DNA from: Candidatus Rokuibacteriota bacterium
Lineage (GTDB): Bacteria > Methylomirabilota > Methylomirabilia > Rokubacteriales > CSP1-6
Assembly: GCA_003220345.1 (NCBI GenBank)
Contig: QHSC01000120.1
Coordinates: 1 to 32,865 of the forward strand
Direction: 5' to 3'
Length of the DNA stretch: 32,865 bases
Shown here: positions 19,660-28,635 of the stretch, one piece after another
Layout: every line of letters begins with the position of its first letter
Numbering within the stretch: position 1 is the first letter of the stretch
Notes under the pieces: generated by a model
The model's input: only the letters and a program-made list of their open reading frames with translations
The model's database searches: none
Told to the model about the DNA's origin: nothing
Translations under genes and position numbers: made by a program

Positions 19660-20516
19660 GGAGCGGGCTGGGATGGACCCGCGAAGAAAGCGAGAATGCG
19701 ACGGAGCGTGTCTCGGAGCTCCCGGCGCTCGATCACGAGATCGATCTGACCGTGCTCGAGGAGGAACTCGGAGCGCTGGAAGCCCTCGGGCAGCGGCTGA
19801 CGTATGGTCTCCGCGATGACGCGCGGGCCGGCGAAGCCGATGAGCGCGCGGGGCTCGGCCAGAATGAGATCGCCGAGCATGGCGAAGCTGGCCGTGACGC
19901 CGCCCGTGGTCGGATCCGTGAGCAGCGAGACGTACGGCAGGCGCTCGTCGGCCAGTCGCTTGAGGGCGGAGGCAGTCTTGGCCATCTGCATGAGCGACAG
20001 GATGCCTTCCTGCATCCGCGCCCCCCCGGAGGCGGACACGATGAGGACGGGCACGCGCTTCTGCACGGCGAACTCGATGAGACGCGTGAGCTTCTCGCCG
20101 ACCACCGAGGCCATGCTGCCGCCCAGGAAGCCGAACTCGAACACGCCCACCGCGACCTCGTAGCCCCCGATGCGCCCCAGTCCGGTCATGACGGCTTCCT
20201 CGAGACCCGTCTTGCCGCGCGCGGCCTTCACGCGATCGGTGTAGCGCTTGGTGTCCTTGAAGCCGAGGGGGTCGCGCGAGCGAAGTCCCGTCTCGCGCTC
20301 CTCGAAGGATCCCGTATCCAGGAGCGAGGCGATGCGCTCCTGGGCGGTGATGCGGAAGGGGTAGCGGCACTTCGGGCAGACACGGCCGGCGCGGTCCACC
20401 TCGGCGCGATAGACGATCTCCTTGCACGAGTCGCACTTGACCCAGAGGCCCTCGGCGATATTGACCTTCTTGGGCCTATCGTCACCTTGCTCCTTGTCCT
20501 TGAAGAACCACGCCAT
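19656..20516 (-). CDS. accD: Acetyl-CoA carboxylase carboxyltransferase subunit beta
   Basis: With AccA, transfers the carboxyl group from biotin to acetyl-CoA, the committed step of fatty acid synthesis. The 286 residues have the N-terminal zinc ribbon (Cys28, Cys31, Cys47, Cys50), then the crotonase-fold core with SASGGARMQEGILSLMQMAK, TDPTTGGVTASFAMLGD and ALIGFAGPRVI. ATG at 20516 lies two bases after trpA, and the stop overlaps folC. The order trpF-trpB-trpA-accD-folC is an old, widely conserved arrangement in proteobacteria. accA is not in the window. Confidence 0.98.
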   Translation of the reverse strand: MAWFFKDKEQGDDRPKKVNIAEGLWVKCDSCKEIVYRAEVDRAGRVCPKCRYPFRITAQERIASLLDTGSFEERETGLRSRDPLGFKDTKRYTDRVKAARGKTGLEEAVMTGLGRIGGYEVAVGVFEFGFLGGSMASVVGEKLTRLIEFAVQKRVPVLIVSASGGARMQEGILSLMQMAKTASALKRLADERLPYVSLLTDPTTGGVTASFAMLGDLILAEPRALIGFAGPRVIAETIRQPLPEGFQRSEFLLEHGQIDLVIERRELRDTLRRILAFFAGPSQPAP

Positions 20517-20518
20517 GG

Positions 20519-21337
20519 CTACGCCGTCGCCTTCAGCGGCTCTTTGAGGGAGGCCACGAAGTCCCCGACCCGGCCCACGAGCTCCTCGGACCCGCCATGA
20601 CGCTCGACGAGCTGCACGATGGCCGAGCCGACGATGACCCCGTCGGCCGCGCGGCCAACCGCGGCTGCCTGCTCGGGGGTCCCGATGCCGAATCCCACGC
20701 AGATGGGCTTGGTCGTGATGCCTCGAAGCGTGCGCAGGTGCTGCAGGAGATCGGGGGGCAGCTCGGCGCGCGCCCCCGTGACCCCGGTCAAGGAGACCAT
20801 GTAGAGGAAGCCCGTAGCCGCCCGCGCGATCGCGCGCATCCGATCGGGCGGGGAGGTCGGGGCGACGAGGTGGATCAGGTCGAGGCCCGCCGCCTCGGCT
20901 TCCGATCGCAGGGGACGGGCTTCTTCGGGCGGCAGGTCGGCCACGATGACGCCGTCGACGCCACACTCCACCGCCGTCACGCAGAATGCCTTGAGGCCGA
21001 AGGCGAGGACGGGATTGTAGTACGTGAGAAAGACGAGCGGCACCGCCGTCTCGCTCCGGAGATCTCGCGCCAGCTCGAGCACGCGGGGCAGCGTCACGCC
21101 CGCCTGGAGGGCGCGCTGGGTCGCCCGCTGGATCACCGGCCCGTCGGCCAGAGGATCCGAGAAGGGCACGCCCAGCTCCACGATATCGGCGCCTCGTCGC
21201 GCGGCTTCGATGACGAGCCGCTTCGTGAGCGACACGGACGGATCGCCCGCGGTGAAGTACGGGATGAGGGCCCGCTCGCCACGCTCCCGGAGCTGGGCGA
21301 AGGTCGCGGCCAGGCGCCCCGTCACCGTCGTCGTCAC
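20519..21337 (-). CDS. trpA: Tryptophan synthase alpha chain
   Basis: Cleaves indole-3-glycerol phosphate to indole and glyceraldehyde-3-phosphate; indole passes through a tunnel to TrpB. The 272 residues show the catalytic Glu in [17 protein letters not shown] and the Asp in [14 protein letters not shown], the loop [10 protein letters not shown], and the phosphate-binding [10 protein letters not shown] and GSAIVQLVE. The start is GTG at 21337, overlapping the trpB stop (GTGA), which supports coupled synthesis of the two subunits. Confidence 0.98.
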   Translation of the reverse strand: MTTTVTGRLAATFAQLRERGERALIPYFTAGDPSVSLTKRLVIEAARRGADIVELGVPFSDPLADGPVIQRATQRALQAGVTLPRVLELARDLRSETAVPLVFLTYYNPVLAFGLKAFCVTAVECGVDGVIVADLPPEEARPLRSEAEAAGLDLIHLVAPTSPPDRMRAIARAATGFLYMVSLTGVTGARAELPPDLLQHLRTLRGITTKPICVGFGIGTPEQAAAVGRAADGVIVGSAIVQLVERHGGSEELVGRVGDFVASLKEPLKATA

Positions 21338-22599
21338 CGCCGGCCTGCCGCCGAGGCCGCCCGCACCGGCGGCGCCCCGTGTCCCTTCGCCCCCGCGAGA
21401 GCCTGCTCGACCGTGTGCACGTCCTTGTCGCCCCGGCCCGAGAGCCCGATCACGATGCTCTCGCTCTTCTTCATCCGCTTGGCCGCGCGCATGACATAGG
21501 CCACGGCGTGGGCGGATTCGAGGGCCGGCATGATCCCCTCGAGCCTGGTCAGGACCTGGAAGGCCTCGAGGGCCTCGGCGTCGGTGGCCGACTCGTACTC
21601 GAAGCGGCCCTGCTCCTTGTAGTAGGCGTGCTCGGGCCCCACGCCGGGATAATCGAGCCCCGCCGAGATCGAATGAGCCTCGGAGATCTGGCCGTCGTCG
21701 TTCTGGAGGAGATAGCTCATGCTCCCGTGGAGCACGCCCACCGCCCCCGCCCCGAGCGAGGCGCCGTGGCGGCCCGTGGAGAGACCGTGGCCGGCGGGCT
21801 CCACGCCCACGATGCGCACGCGCGAGTCGCGGATGAAGGGCCAGAACAGCCCGATGGCATTGGAGCCCCCGCCCACGCAGGCCACGAGGAGATCGGGGAG
21901 CTTGCCCGTGAGCTGCTTGCGGGCCTGCCCCCGCGTCTCCTCGCCGATGACGCGGTGGAAATCGCGCACCATCATGGGATACGGATGCGGGCCCATGGCC
22001 GAGCCCAGGAGATAGTAGGTCGTCCGCACGTTGGTCACCCAGTCGCGCAGCGCCTCGTTGACGGCGTCCTTGAGGGTGCGTGACCCGCTTTCCACGGGGA
22101 CGACGGTGGCGCCGAGCAGCTTCATGCGGAACACGTTGAGGGCCTGGCGCTCGATGTCCACGCTGCCCATGTAGACCTGGCACTCGAGCCCGAGAAGCGC
22201 CGCCGCGGTGGCGGAGGCGACGCCGTGCTGGCCGGCCCCCGTCTCGGCGATCACCCGGCGCTTGCCCATCCGTTCGGCCAGGAGCGCCTGCCCCAGGACA
22301 TTGTTGATCTTGTGCGCGCCCGTGTGGCAGAGGTCTTCGCGCTTGAGGTAGATGCGGGCGCCGCCGCAGTGCTCGGTGAGGCGCGCCGCGAAGTAGAGCG
22401 GGGTCGGCCGGCCCGCATAGGTCGTGAGCAGCTCCCGGAGGCGCGCCCGGAACCGGGCGTCCCGTCTCGCCGCGCGATACGCCTTGTCGAGCTGGATGAG
22501 CGGCGCCATGAGCGTTTCGGGAACGAAACGACCGCCGAAGCGTCCGAAGTGGCCCGCGGCGTCGGGAAGCGCCGAGGGATTCGCCACGGCCTTCTTCAC
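21334..22599 (-). CDS. trpB: Tryptophan synthase beta chain
   Basis: Condenses indole with serine to make tryptophan, using PLP. The 421 residues carry [13 protein letters not shown] at the N terminus, the PLP lysine in HTGAHKINN (Lys97), the catalytic glutamate in [11 protein letters not shown], and the phosphate-cradle loop VGGGSNAIG. It is the canonical TrpB1 type that pairs with TrpA. The start is GTG at 22599, overlapping the trpF stop; the first residues are otherwise unremarkable. Confidence 0.98.
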   Translation of the reverse strand: MKKAVANPSALPDAAGHFGRFGGRFVPETLMAPLIQLDKAYRAARRDARFRARLRELLTTYAGRPTPLYFAARLTEHCGGARIYLKREDLCHTGAHKINNVLGQALLAERMGKRRVIAETGAGQHGVASATAAALLGLECQVYMGSVDIERQALNVFRMKLLGATVVPVESGSRTLKDAVNEALRDWVTNVRTTYYLLGSAMGPHPYPMMVRDFHRVIGEETRGQARKQLTGKLPDLLVACVGGGSNAIGLFWPFIRDSRVRIVGVEPAGHGLSTGRHGASLGAGAVGVLHGSMSYLLQNDDGQISEAHSISAGLDYPGVGPEHAYYKEQGRFEYESATDAEALEAFQVLTRLEGIMPALESAHAVAYVMRAAKRMKKSESIVIGLSGRGDKDVHTVEQALAGAKGHGAPPVRAASAAGRR

Positions 22600-23222
22600 G
22601 AAGGCTCCCGCGCCACCGACTTGGCGGCGGCCACGAAGCGTCGCACCTTGTCCGGGCTCTTGGCGCCCGGCCGCTCCTCGACGCCGGAATCGACGTCCAC
22701 GCCCCAGGGTCGCGCCACGGCGACGGCGCGGGCGACATTGTCGGGCGTCAGTCCGGCGGAGAGGATGACGGAATGACGGCGCGGCACGCGGCGCGCGAGC
22801 TCCCACGAAATCGGCTCCCGCCGCTCTCCGTCGCTCCACCGGGCCGGCGAGTCGAGGAGGAAGGCGGCGACACGGTAGCGCTCGAGTCCGTCGAGATCCG
22901 CGGGGCCGCCCACCTTGATCGTCTTGATCACGGGCAAGGTGAAGCCGGCCAGCGCCTCGGGCGGCTCGTCACCGTGGAACTGAAGCGCCCCCAGGCGGCA
23001 CTCTTCCGCCACGGCCTTGACATGGCCGGCGGCATGGTCCCAGAACACGCCCACGGGCGTCACGAAGGGCGGCAGGTCGGCAATGATCTCCGCGGCGGCC
23101 GAGGGCGCGATGTAGCGCGGCGTTCCCTCGACGAAGATGAAGCCGAGGGCGTCGGCTCCCGCCTCGACGGCCACGCGTGCGTCCTCGACATTGGTGATGC
23201 CGCAGATCTTGACCCGGGTCAA
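22596..23222 (-). CDS. trpF: Phosphoribosylanthranilate isomerase
   Basis: Amadori rearrangement of phosphoribosylanthranilate in tryptophan synthesis. The 208-residue (beta/alpha)8 barrel begins at a TTG with the family-typical VKICGIT (catalytic Cys7), has the general acid Asp in FLLDSPAR, and ends with the phosphate site [16 protein letters not shown]. The TTG start at 23222 is accepted because the protein aligns with family N termini exactly there and no better codon exists. The leader is occupied by the short intergenic repeat, whose end lies only a few bases from the start codon. A rare start plus a repeat-derived leader could lower its translation relative to trpC. Confidence 0.95.
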   Translation of the reverse strand: MTRVKICGITNVEDARVAVEAGADALGFIFVEGTPRYIAPSAAAEIIADLPPFVTPVGVFWDHAAGHVKAVAEECRLGALQFHGDEPPEALAGFTLPVIKTIKVGGPADLDGLERYRVAAFLLDSPARWSDGERREPISWELARRVPRRHSVILSAGLTPDNVARAVAVARPWGVDVDSGVEERPGAKSPDKVRRFVAAAKSVAREPS

Positions 23223-23227
23223 ATTGT

Positions 23228-23289
23228 CTCAGCTCTCGCCTCGCGGCGTAGCCGCGCAGCTCGAACAGCGGGCCCCGTCTCGGCTCGAA
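23228..23289 (-). repeat. Short intergenic repeat, copy 2 (upstream of trpF)
   Basis: On the minus strand this begins TTCGAGCCGAGAC directly after the trpC stop codon and ends CGAGGCGAGAGCTGAG five bases before the trpF TTG. Both end blocks match copy 1 at 5135-5092. The interior carries a 6 bp hairpin (CGCGGC, GTA loop, GCCGCG at 23242-23256) and a second TTCGAG (23266-23261). It fills nearly the whole trpC-trpF gap. Confidence 0.5.
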
Positions 23290-24075
23290 TCATCTCAGCG
23301 TCAGCTCGCGCACCTTGGCGCGTACGTTGGACGCCCGCACCAGGCCTTCGCCCACGAGCACGGCGTGGGCGCCCGCCTCCACCACGCGCCGGACATCGGC
23401 GGCGGTGAAGATCCCGCTCTCGCTGACGGCGGTGTGCGCGCGCGGCACGCGCGGGAGCAGATCGAGCGAGGGCTGGAGACTGGTCTCGAGCGTCTGGAGG
23501 TTGCGGTTGTTCACGCCGATCACGGGCGCGCCCAGGGCCACCGCGCTTTCGAGCTCGGCAGCCGTGTGGACCTCGACGAGGGTGGAGAGCCCGACGCCCT
23601 TGGCGGCATGGTGCAGATCTCGCAGCCGCGCCTCCTCCAGGGCGGCGGTGATCAGGAGCACGGCATCCGCCCCCGCCGCCCGCGATTCCCAGAGCTGATA
23701 CTCGTCCAGGATGAATTCCTTGCGGAGAATCGGCAGGTCGACGGCGGCGCGGACGGCCACGAGGTCCTCGAGCGAGCCGCGGAAGTATTTCTGATCGGTG
23801 AGGACGGAGATGGCGGCGGCTCCCGCCGCGGCATAGTCACGAGCCTGACCCGCGGGGTCGAGCGTGGCGTTCAGCGTGCCCTTGGAGGGAGAAGCGCGCT
23901 TCACTTCGGCGATGAGCCGGACCCCGCCGGGGGCGGAGGGCCGGAGCGCCGCCTCGAGCTCGCGGGCCGGACCGAGCCCGCGGCACGCCGCTTCGAGCGC
24001 GGCCAGGGGCCGCGCGGCGCGGACTTGCCGGAGCTCTTCGAGCTTGTTGGCGACGATGTCGTCGAGCACGCCCAT
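23290..24075 (-). CDS. trpC: Indole-3-glycerol phosphate synthase
   Basis: Closes the indole ring from carboxyphenylamino-deoxyribulose phosphate. The 261-residue barrel shows LIAEVKRASPSKG (catalytic Lys), ISVLTDQKYFRGS, the lysine in LRKEFILDEYQ, GVNNRNLQT, and SESGIFTAADV with the phosphate site LVGEGLVRA. It is a stand-alone enzyme, not fused to TrpF. ATG at 24075. Upstream, 74 bases with a hairpin separate it from pncB. The earlier genes trpE, trpG and trpD are not in the window, so the tryptophan pathway is split. Confidence 0.98.
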   Translation of the reverse strand: MGVLDDIVANKLEELRQVRAARPLAALEAACRGLGPARELEAALRPSAPGGVRLIAEVKRASPSKGTLNATLDPAGQARDYAAAGAAAISVLTDQKYFRGSLEDLVAVRAAVDLPILRKEFILDEYQLWESRAAGADAVLLITAALEEARLRDLHHAAKGVGLSTLVEVHTAAELESAVALGAPVIGVNNRNLQTLETSLQPSLDLLPRVPRAHTAVSESGIFTAADVRRVVEAGAHAVLVGEGLVRASNVRAKVRELTLR

Positions 24076-24087
24076 CAGATACCCTGC

Positions 24088-24108
24088 GGGGCCGATGCGG
24101 CCGGCCCC
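24088..24108. repeat. Hairpin in the pncB-trpC gap
   Basis: GGGGCCG and CGGCCCC form a perfect 7 bp stem with a 7-base loop, ending 12 bases upstream of the trpC ATG on the minus strand. There is no U-tract after it. It could shield or expose the trpC ribosome-binding region or slow transcription; no leader peptide with tryptophan codons is visible, so classical attenuation is not supported. Confidence 0.4.
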
Positions 24109-24149
24109 ATGGCGAGTTCGGCTCGGCCCGAGATCGTGGACTCCGTGAC

Positions 24150-25367
24150 CTAGTAGTCGCCGCGAAGCCCGTGCTCGCGGGTGGGGGTGAGCTCGATGCG
24201 CGCCATCTGCTCGAGCACGTACTCGCGCAGGGTTCGCGGAGGCGGCAGGTCGCGGACGATCTTCCCGCCGACCACGAGCGGCTTGAGCAAGGCCTCGGCG
24301 GGCCGGCCGTCCGCGCCCACGGGCGCGGGCTTGGCCGCGGACAGCACGACGTTCTTGGCCGTCCCCGGCATCCGCCAGACCTGCTTGGCGCCCGACCGCT
24401 TGCCGCGCTTGGCCATTGGACGCCCCTCGATCTCCATGATGTCGAGTGCGAACGAGAGGACGGGGGCGTTGGCGATGGACGTCCCCACGCCGTAGCCGTC
24501 CACGAGAGGATTGAGCTTGAGGATCTCGTACTCGTCGATGCCGCCCGAGGCGAGGATCTTCACGTGCTCGAAGCCCCGGATGTCCAGCTCCCACCGCACC
24601 TCCTCGATGATGCGGAAGAAGTCGCCCCGGCGGGACGACGGCGTGTCCAGGCGCACCGCGTACAGATCCTTGCCGAGGGCCTCTGCCACGCGGATCGCCT
24701 CGAACTTCTCGTCCTGCAGGGTGTCGATGAGGGCGACGCGGCGCACCTTGGGGTCGATGACGTCGTTGAAGGCCTTGAGCGCCTCCACGGTGTCGCCGAA
24801 CATGAGCACGAGGGCGTGGGGAATGGTACCCGTGGGATCGGCTTCGATCAGCTCCGCCGCTTTCGTCACGGCCACGCCGTCGCAGCCGCCCACGAAGGCG
24901 TTGCGCTCGATCATGGGGGCAAGGGCCGGATGCATGCGACGCGCTCCGAAGGAGATGACCGCGCGGTCCCCCGCCGCACGCTTGCAGCGGGCGGCCTTGG
25001 TGGCGATGCCGGAGGCCTGGCAGAGCAGTCCCAGAAGCGCGGTCTCGTACTCCGCCCACTGGACGTAGGTGCCCTCGATCACGAGCACGGGCTCGTGGGG
25101 CCCGAAGATGGTGCCCTCGTCCATCGCCCACACGTCGACGGGCAGACCTTCCAGCAGCACCGCCGCTTCCTCGATGCCCGCGAGGATCCCGAAGGACCAG
25201 TCCGCCTGCGGGAAGCTCTTGAGTCGGATCTCGGCCTTGACGCGCTTGGTGATGCCCTTGGCCTTGAGGATCTGGATGGTCCGCTGGAAGTAGACGTCCG
25301 ACACCTGGCCCGCCTTGATCTCGGGCTCGGATGCCGTATGAAAGGCGCGCTTCGGTTGGTTCGCCAT
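24150..25367 (-). CDS. pncB: Nicotinate phosphoribosyltransferase
   Basis: Makes nicotinate mononucleotide from nicotinate and PRPP in NAD salvage. The 405 residues show ISFGARRMHPALAPMI, where the His after RRM sits in the expected active-site region, GGCDGVAVTKAAEL, ALIDTLQDEKFEAIRVA, AVRLDTPSSRRGD and the PRPP/phosphate loop ILASGGIDEYEI. ATG at 25367 is preferred over an in-frame TTG at 25400, because a strong promoter puts the predicted transcript start at about 25402, giving a 35-base leader. The gene opens the trp unit, which is unusual; shared use of PRPP chemistry is the only evident link. Confidence 0.93.
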   Translation of the reverse strand: MANQPKRAFHTASEPEIKAGQVSDVYFQRTIQILKAKGITKRVKAEIRLKSFPQADWSFGILAGIEEAAVLLEGLPVDVWAMDEGTIFGPHEPVLVIEGTYVQWAEYETALLGLLCQASGIATKAARCKRAAGDRAVISFGARRMHPALAPMIERNAFVGGCDGVAVTKAAELIEADPTGTIPHALVLMFGDTVEALKAFNDVIDPKVRRVALIDTLQDEKFEAIRVAEALGKDLYAVRLDTPSSRRGDFFRIIEEVRWELDIRGFEHVKILASGGIDEYEILKLNPLVDGYGVGTSIANAPVLSFALDIMEIEGRPMAKRGKRSGAKQVWRMPGTAKNVVLSAAKPAPVGADGRPAEALLKPLVVGGKIVRDLPPPRTLREYVLEQMARIELTPTREHGLRGDY

Positions 25368-25408
25368 GCTGATAGAGGGTTGCCTGATGGCGCCCCTCAA
25401 GTGGGCGG

Positions 25409-25437
25409 ATTGTCCCAGAAACCGTTGGTGAAGTCAA
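25409..25437 (-). promoter_or_regulatory. Sigma-70 promoter for pncB-trp unit
   Basis: On the minus strand, TTGACT (25437-25432) and GACAAT (25414-25409) are separated by exactly 17 bases, five of six matches to TTGACA and four of six to TATAAT. The predicted start is near A25402, 35 bases before the pncB ATG. It lies in the largest intergenic gap of the window (25368-25505, 138 bases). No clear operator or riboswitch is seen in the rest of that gap. Confidence 0.7.
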
Positions 25438-25505
25438 ACCGCGGACGGGCGACGGCGTGGCGCAAGTCCGTGCGTGGAAAGGAATTCTCGCTGCGACGGC
25501 CCGAG

Positions 25506-26372
25506 CTACAGGTCGAGGGTCTTGAGATATGCCCGGAAGGCGTCGGCGAGATCGGGACGCGAGAGCGCGATGTCGACGGTGGCCTTGAGGAAGCCGAGCT
25601 TCTCCCCGGTGTCGTGACGGCGTCCCTCGAACTCCACGGCATAGATCGGCCGGCGCCCGCGCAGCGTCCGGAGCCCGTTGGTGAGCTGGATCTCTCCACG
25701 TGAGTCGGGCGGCGTGTCGGCGAGAATGGGAAAGAGATCCGGGGTCAGGACGTAGCGGCCGATGATGGCGAGGTCCGACGGGGCGTCCTTGGGCTCCGGC
25801 TTCTCGACGAGATCCAGCACCTCGAAGACGCCGCCCCCCACGCCGCGGGGCACGATGACGCCGTAGCGGCCAATGTCCTCCTTGGGGATGCGCATGACGG
25901 CGAGCACGGGGCCCTGGTGGCGCTCGAAGACGTCGAGGAGCTGCCGCATGCACGGCACGCGGGACATGATGATGTCGTCGCCCAGGAAGACGCCGAAGGG
26001 CTCATCCCCCACGAGAGGCCTGGCGCAGAGGATGGCGTGACCAAGGCCGAGCGGCTCCTTCTGTCGCACGTAGGAGACGGAGGCCATCTCCGATATGGTC
26101 TTGATCTGGGCCAGCTCGTCGACCTTGCCGCGATCCTGGAGGTAGTACTCGAGCTCGAAGGCCGCGTCGAAGTGGTCCTCGATGGCGCGCTTGTTGCGCC
26201 CGGTGACGAGGATGATCTCGTCGAGGCCGGAGGCGACCGCCTCCTCCACCACGTACTGGATGGTGGGCTTGTCCACGAGGGGCAGCATCTCCTTGGGCTG
26301 CGCCTTGGTGGCGGGCAGGAAGCGCGTGCCGAGCCCGGCCGCGGGGAAGACTGCCTTGCGAACACGCGTCAT
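25506..26372 (-). CDS. galU: UTP-glucose-1-phosphate uridylyltransferase
   Basis: Makes UDP-glucose, precursor for envelope polysaccharides and LPS sugars. The 288 residues contain the nucleotide-binding FPAAGLGTRFLPATKA, PKEMLPLVDKPTIQYVVEEA, the base/metal region FLGDDIIM and LVEKPEP, and GEIQLTNGLR with the usual C-terminal EFEGRRHDTGEKLGFL. ATG at 26372 overlaps the MscS gene stop by four bases. No convincing terminator separates it from the pncB promoter. GalF-like regulatory paralogues are less likely, because the active-site motifs are intact. Confidence 0.97.
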   Translation of the reverse strand: MTRVRKAVFPAAGLGTRFLPATKAQPKEMLPLVDKPTIQYVVEEAVASGLDEIILVTGRNKRAIEDHFDAAFELEYYLQDRGKVDELAQIKTISEMASVSYVRQKEPLGLGHAILCARPLVGDEPFGVFLGDDIIMSRVPCMRQLLDVFERHQGPVLAVMRIPKEDIGRYGVIVPRGVGGGVFEVLDLVEKPEPKDAPSDLAIIGRYVLTPDLFPILADTPPDSRGEIQLTNGLRTLRGRRPIYAVEFEGRRHDTGEKLGFLKATVDIALSRPDLADAFRAYLKTLDL

Positions 26373-27244
26373 GCCCGCGCCTCCTGCGGCTTCAGATAGA
26401 TGGCCCGCTGGGGAGCGGCCAGCTCGAGCCCGTCGCGATCGAAAGCTTCCTTGATCCGCCGCCTGAGGTCGGATTCCGCGTCCGCCCGGCCGGCGGGCAT
26501 CACCTTGACCGAGAGCCGCAATCCCACCTCCGTCTCGCCGAAGCGGACGATGCCCTGGGCAAGCGGAGCATCGAGCCCCAGGCTCGTCTCGGTCGCCCAG
26601 TCGCGGCCGACGCGCTCCAGGGCCTCGAGGGCGCGTCGCACGTCGGTATCGTAGGTGACGCCGACATCCACGACGGCGCGCGCCCAGCCCCTATTGTAGT
26701 TGGCGAACTGCGTCAAATCCCCGTTGGGCACGATGCGCTGGGCGCCGTTGAAAAGGCGCAGCCTGGTGACGCGAAGCCCGATCGCCTCGACCACGCCCGT
26801 GTGCCCACCCACCTCGATCACATCCCCTACCCTGACCAAGCCCTCGAAGAGGATGAAAAAGCCCGTGATGACGTCCTTGATGAGGCTCTGGGCGCCGAAG
26901 CCCACAGCCAGCCCGAGCACACCAGCCGAGACGGCAAGGGCGCGGACATCCACGCCCACTTCCTGGAGCACCACGATGCCCACCACGAAGGACAGCGCGT
27001 AGAGCGCGAGATTCTTGAGGAGGGGGGCGAGGGTGTGCACGCGCTGGGTGCCCGACGGCTCGTCGGCGCCTGCGGCCCGGCGCAGCACCCGTTCGACGAG
27101 CTGGCCGAGGATGCCATAGGCGGCGAAGGCCAGGAGCAGGGTCACCGCGACGGCCACGAGCCGGGCCAGGATCGCGACGCCGGGGCCTTCGAGGTGCGTG
27201 AGCCGGGCGATCAGCTCGGCCACGCCTTCGGCGAGTCCGCTCAT
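26369..27244 (-). CDS. Small-conductance mechanosensitive channel (MscS family)
   Basis: Inner-membrane tension-gated channel that releases solutes on osmotic downshock. The 291 residues show hydrophobic segments near residues 22-50 and 78-95, then the pore helix region with LGLAVGFGAQSLIKDVITGFF, typical TM3 of MscS, followed by the beta domain (VGDVIEVGGHTGVVEAIGLR, RIVPNGDLTQF) and a C-terminal alpha/beta domain. It is close in size to E. coli MscS (286). Both ends overlap neighbours by four bases (pilR-type gene before, galU after), so it is read with the two-component genes. There is no cyclic-nucleotide domain. Confidence 0.95.
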   Translation of the reverse strand: MSGLAEGVAELIARLTHLEGPGVAILARLVAVAVTLLLAFAAYGILGQLVERVLRRAAGADEPSGTQRVHTLAPLLKNLALYALSFVVGIVVLQEVGVDVRALAVSAGVLGLAVGFGAQSLIKDVITGFFILFEGLVRVGDVIEVGGHTGVVEAIGLRVTRLRLFNGAQRIVPNGDLTQFANYNRGWARAVVDVGVTYDTDVRRALEALERVGRDWATETSLGLDAPLAQGIVRFGETEVGLRLSVKVMPAGRADAESDLRRRIKEAFDRDGLELAAPQRAIYLKPQEARA

Positions 27245-28635
27245 GCGCTCTCCGGGCTCTCCCCCGCCATACGGACCTGGATCTTGAGCTTCTTGACGCG
27301 GTACCAGAGGCTGCGCTCCGTGATCCCGAGGATCTTGGCGGCGCGGGCCTGCACCCCATGCGCCTTCTGGAGCGCATCAAGGATGGCGCGCCGCTCCCAC
27401 TCCTCGAGCGCTTCGTCGAGCGACCCCTGCACGACGGGCGCGGTTTCGCCGGGGGCGGCGGGCTTGGAGCCGCGCTGCACGGCGGGAGGCAGATGCTCGG
27501 GCAGGATGACGCCGTCGGAGAGCACCATCGCCCCCTCGAGCACGTGCTGCAGCTCGCGGATGTTCCCCGGCCACGGGTACGTCCACAGGCAACGCAGGGC
27601 TTCCGTCGAGAGCGTGGCGGGCTGGCGCCAGAGCCGCGTGGCCGCCCGATCCAGGAGATGCGTGACGAGCTGAGGCAGGTCGTCGACCCGGTCACGGAGC
27701 GCGGGCATCACGAGACGGACACCCTGGAGGCGGTAGAAGAGGTCCGATCGGAACTTGCCCTCGGGGGCGAGGCTCTCCAGGTCCTGGTGCGTGGCGGCGA
27801 TGATGCGGACGTCGGCGCCGATGGACCGCGTGCCCCCCACCCGCTCGAACTGCCGCTCCTGGAGCACCCGGAGAATCTTGGACTGCATGGCGAGCGGCAT
27901 GTCCCCGATCTCGTCGAGGAAGAGCGTGCCCTCGCGCGCCAGCTCGAAGCGCCCGGGCCTGGCGCGGATGGCTCCCGTGAACGCGCCCCGCTCGTGGCCG
28001 AACAGCTCGGACTCGAGGAGGCCCTCGGGGATGGCCGCGCAGTTGACAGGGATGAACGGCCCGTCTTTGCGGGGGCTGAGGCGGTGGATGGCCCGAGCCA
28101 TCAGCTCCTTGCCCGTGCCGCTCTCGCCCTGGATCAGCACCGTGAGATCCGTGGGCGCCGCGCGCTGGGCCATGTCGAGGACGCGCTTGAGCGCCTCGCT
28201 CTTGCCGATCAGGTCCTCGAAGCCGCCCGCCGCCTGCCCTTCCCGGAGGGCCCGCACCTGCATCTGCAGGCGTCGCCGGTCGAGGGCGCGGGCGACCACG
28301 ACCTGGAACTCGGCCATCTTGAGGGGCTTGGTGAAGAAGTCGTAGGCTCCGCGCGTGATCGCGTTGATGGCGATCTGCCGCGTGCCGTGGGCCGTCATCA
28401 CGATGATGGGCGTCTCCGGGGCGAGATCACGGACGCGCGGAATGGCGTCGAGACCGTCCATGTCGGGAAGCCGGACGTCCAGCAAGATGAGATCGTACTG
28501 GGCGGCCTTGAGCTTGTCGAGGAGCGCGCCGGCCGTGGGCGCCACCTCGGCCTCATAGCCCTGACGCACCAGCGCCTCGCGGATCACGAACGCGAGGTCT
28601 TCGTCGTCCTCCGTGATCAGGATCTTCTCGCTCAC
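27241..28635 (-). CDS. pilR: Sigma-54-dependent response regulator, PilR/NtrC type
   Basis: Phosphorylation-activated enhancer-binding protein of 464 residues. Receiver domain residues 1-120 with the phospho-acceptor Asp53 (LLLDVRLPDMDG) and Thr in MTAHG; AAA+ domain about 140-380 with Walker A GESGTGKE, the sigma-54 contact loop ERGAFTGA and Walker B LFLDEIGD; Fis-type helix-turn-helix at the end (AAKILGITERSLWYRVKKL). GTG start at 28635 overlaps the kinase stop (GTGA). Linkage to pilB/pilC-type genes and a PAS kinase favours PilR, but the motifs also fit NtrC or ZraR types. No sigma-54 promoter was found by eye in the window. Confidence 0.92.
   Translation of the reverse strand: MSEKILITEDDEDLAFVIREALVRQGYEAEVAPTAGALLDKLKAAQYDLILLDVRLPDMDGLDAIPRVRDLAPETPIIVMTAHGTRQIAINAITRGAYDFFTKPLKMAEFQVVVARALDRRRLQMQVRALREGQAAGGFEDLIGKSEALKRVLDMAQRAAPTDLTVLIQGESGTGKELMARAIHRLSPRKDGPFIPVNCAAIPEGLLESELFGHERGAFTGAIRARPGRFELAREGTLFLDEIGDMPLAMQSKILRVLQERQFERVGGTRSIGADVRIIAATHQDLESLAPEGKFRSDLFYRLQGVRLVMPALRDRVDDLPQLVTHLLDRAATRLWRQPATLSTEALRCLWTYPWPGNIRELQHVLEGAMVLSDGVILPEHLPPAVQRGSKPAAPGETAPVVQGSLDEALEEWERRAILDALQKAHGVQARAAKILGITERSLWYRVKKLKIQVRMAGESPESA

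Noticed and set aside
25438-25505. Possible terminator after galU
   Set aside because: Only weak 4-5 bp stems and no T-run; nothing better than chance in this composition.
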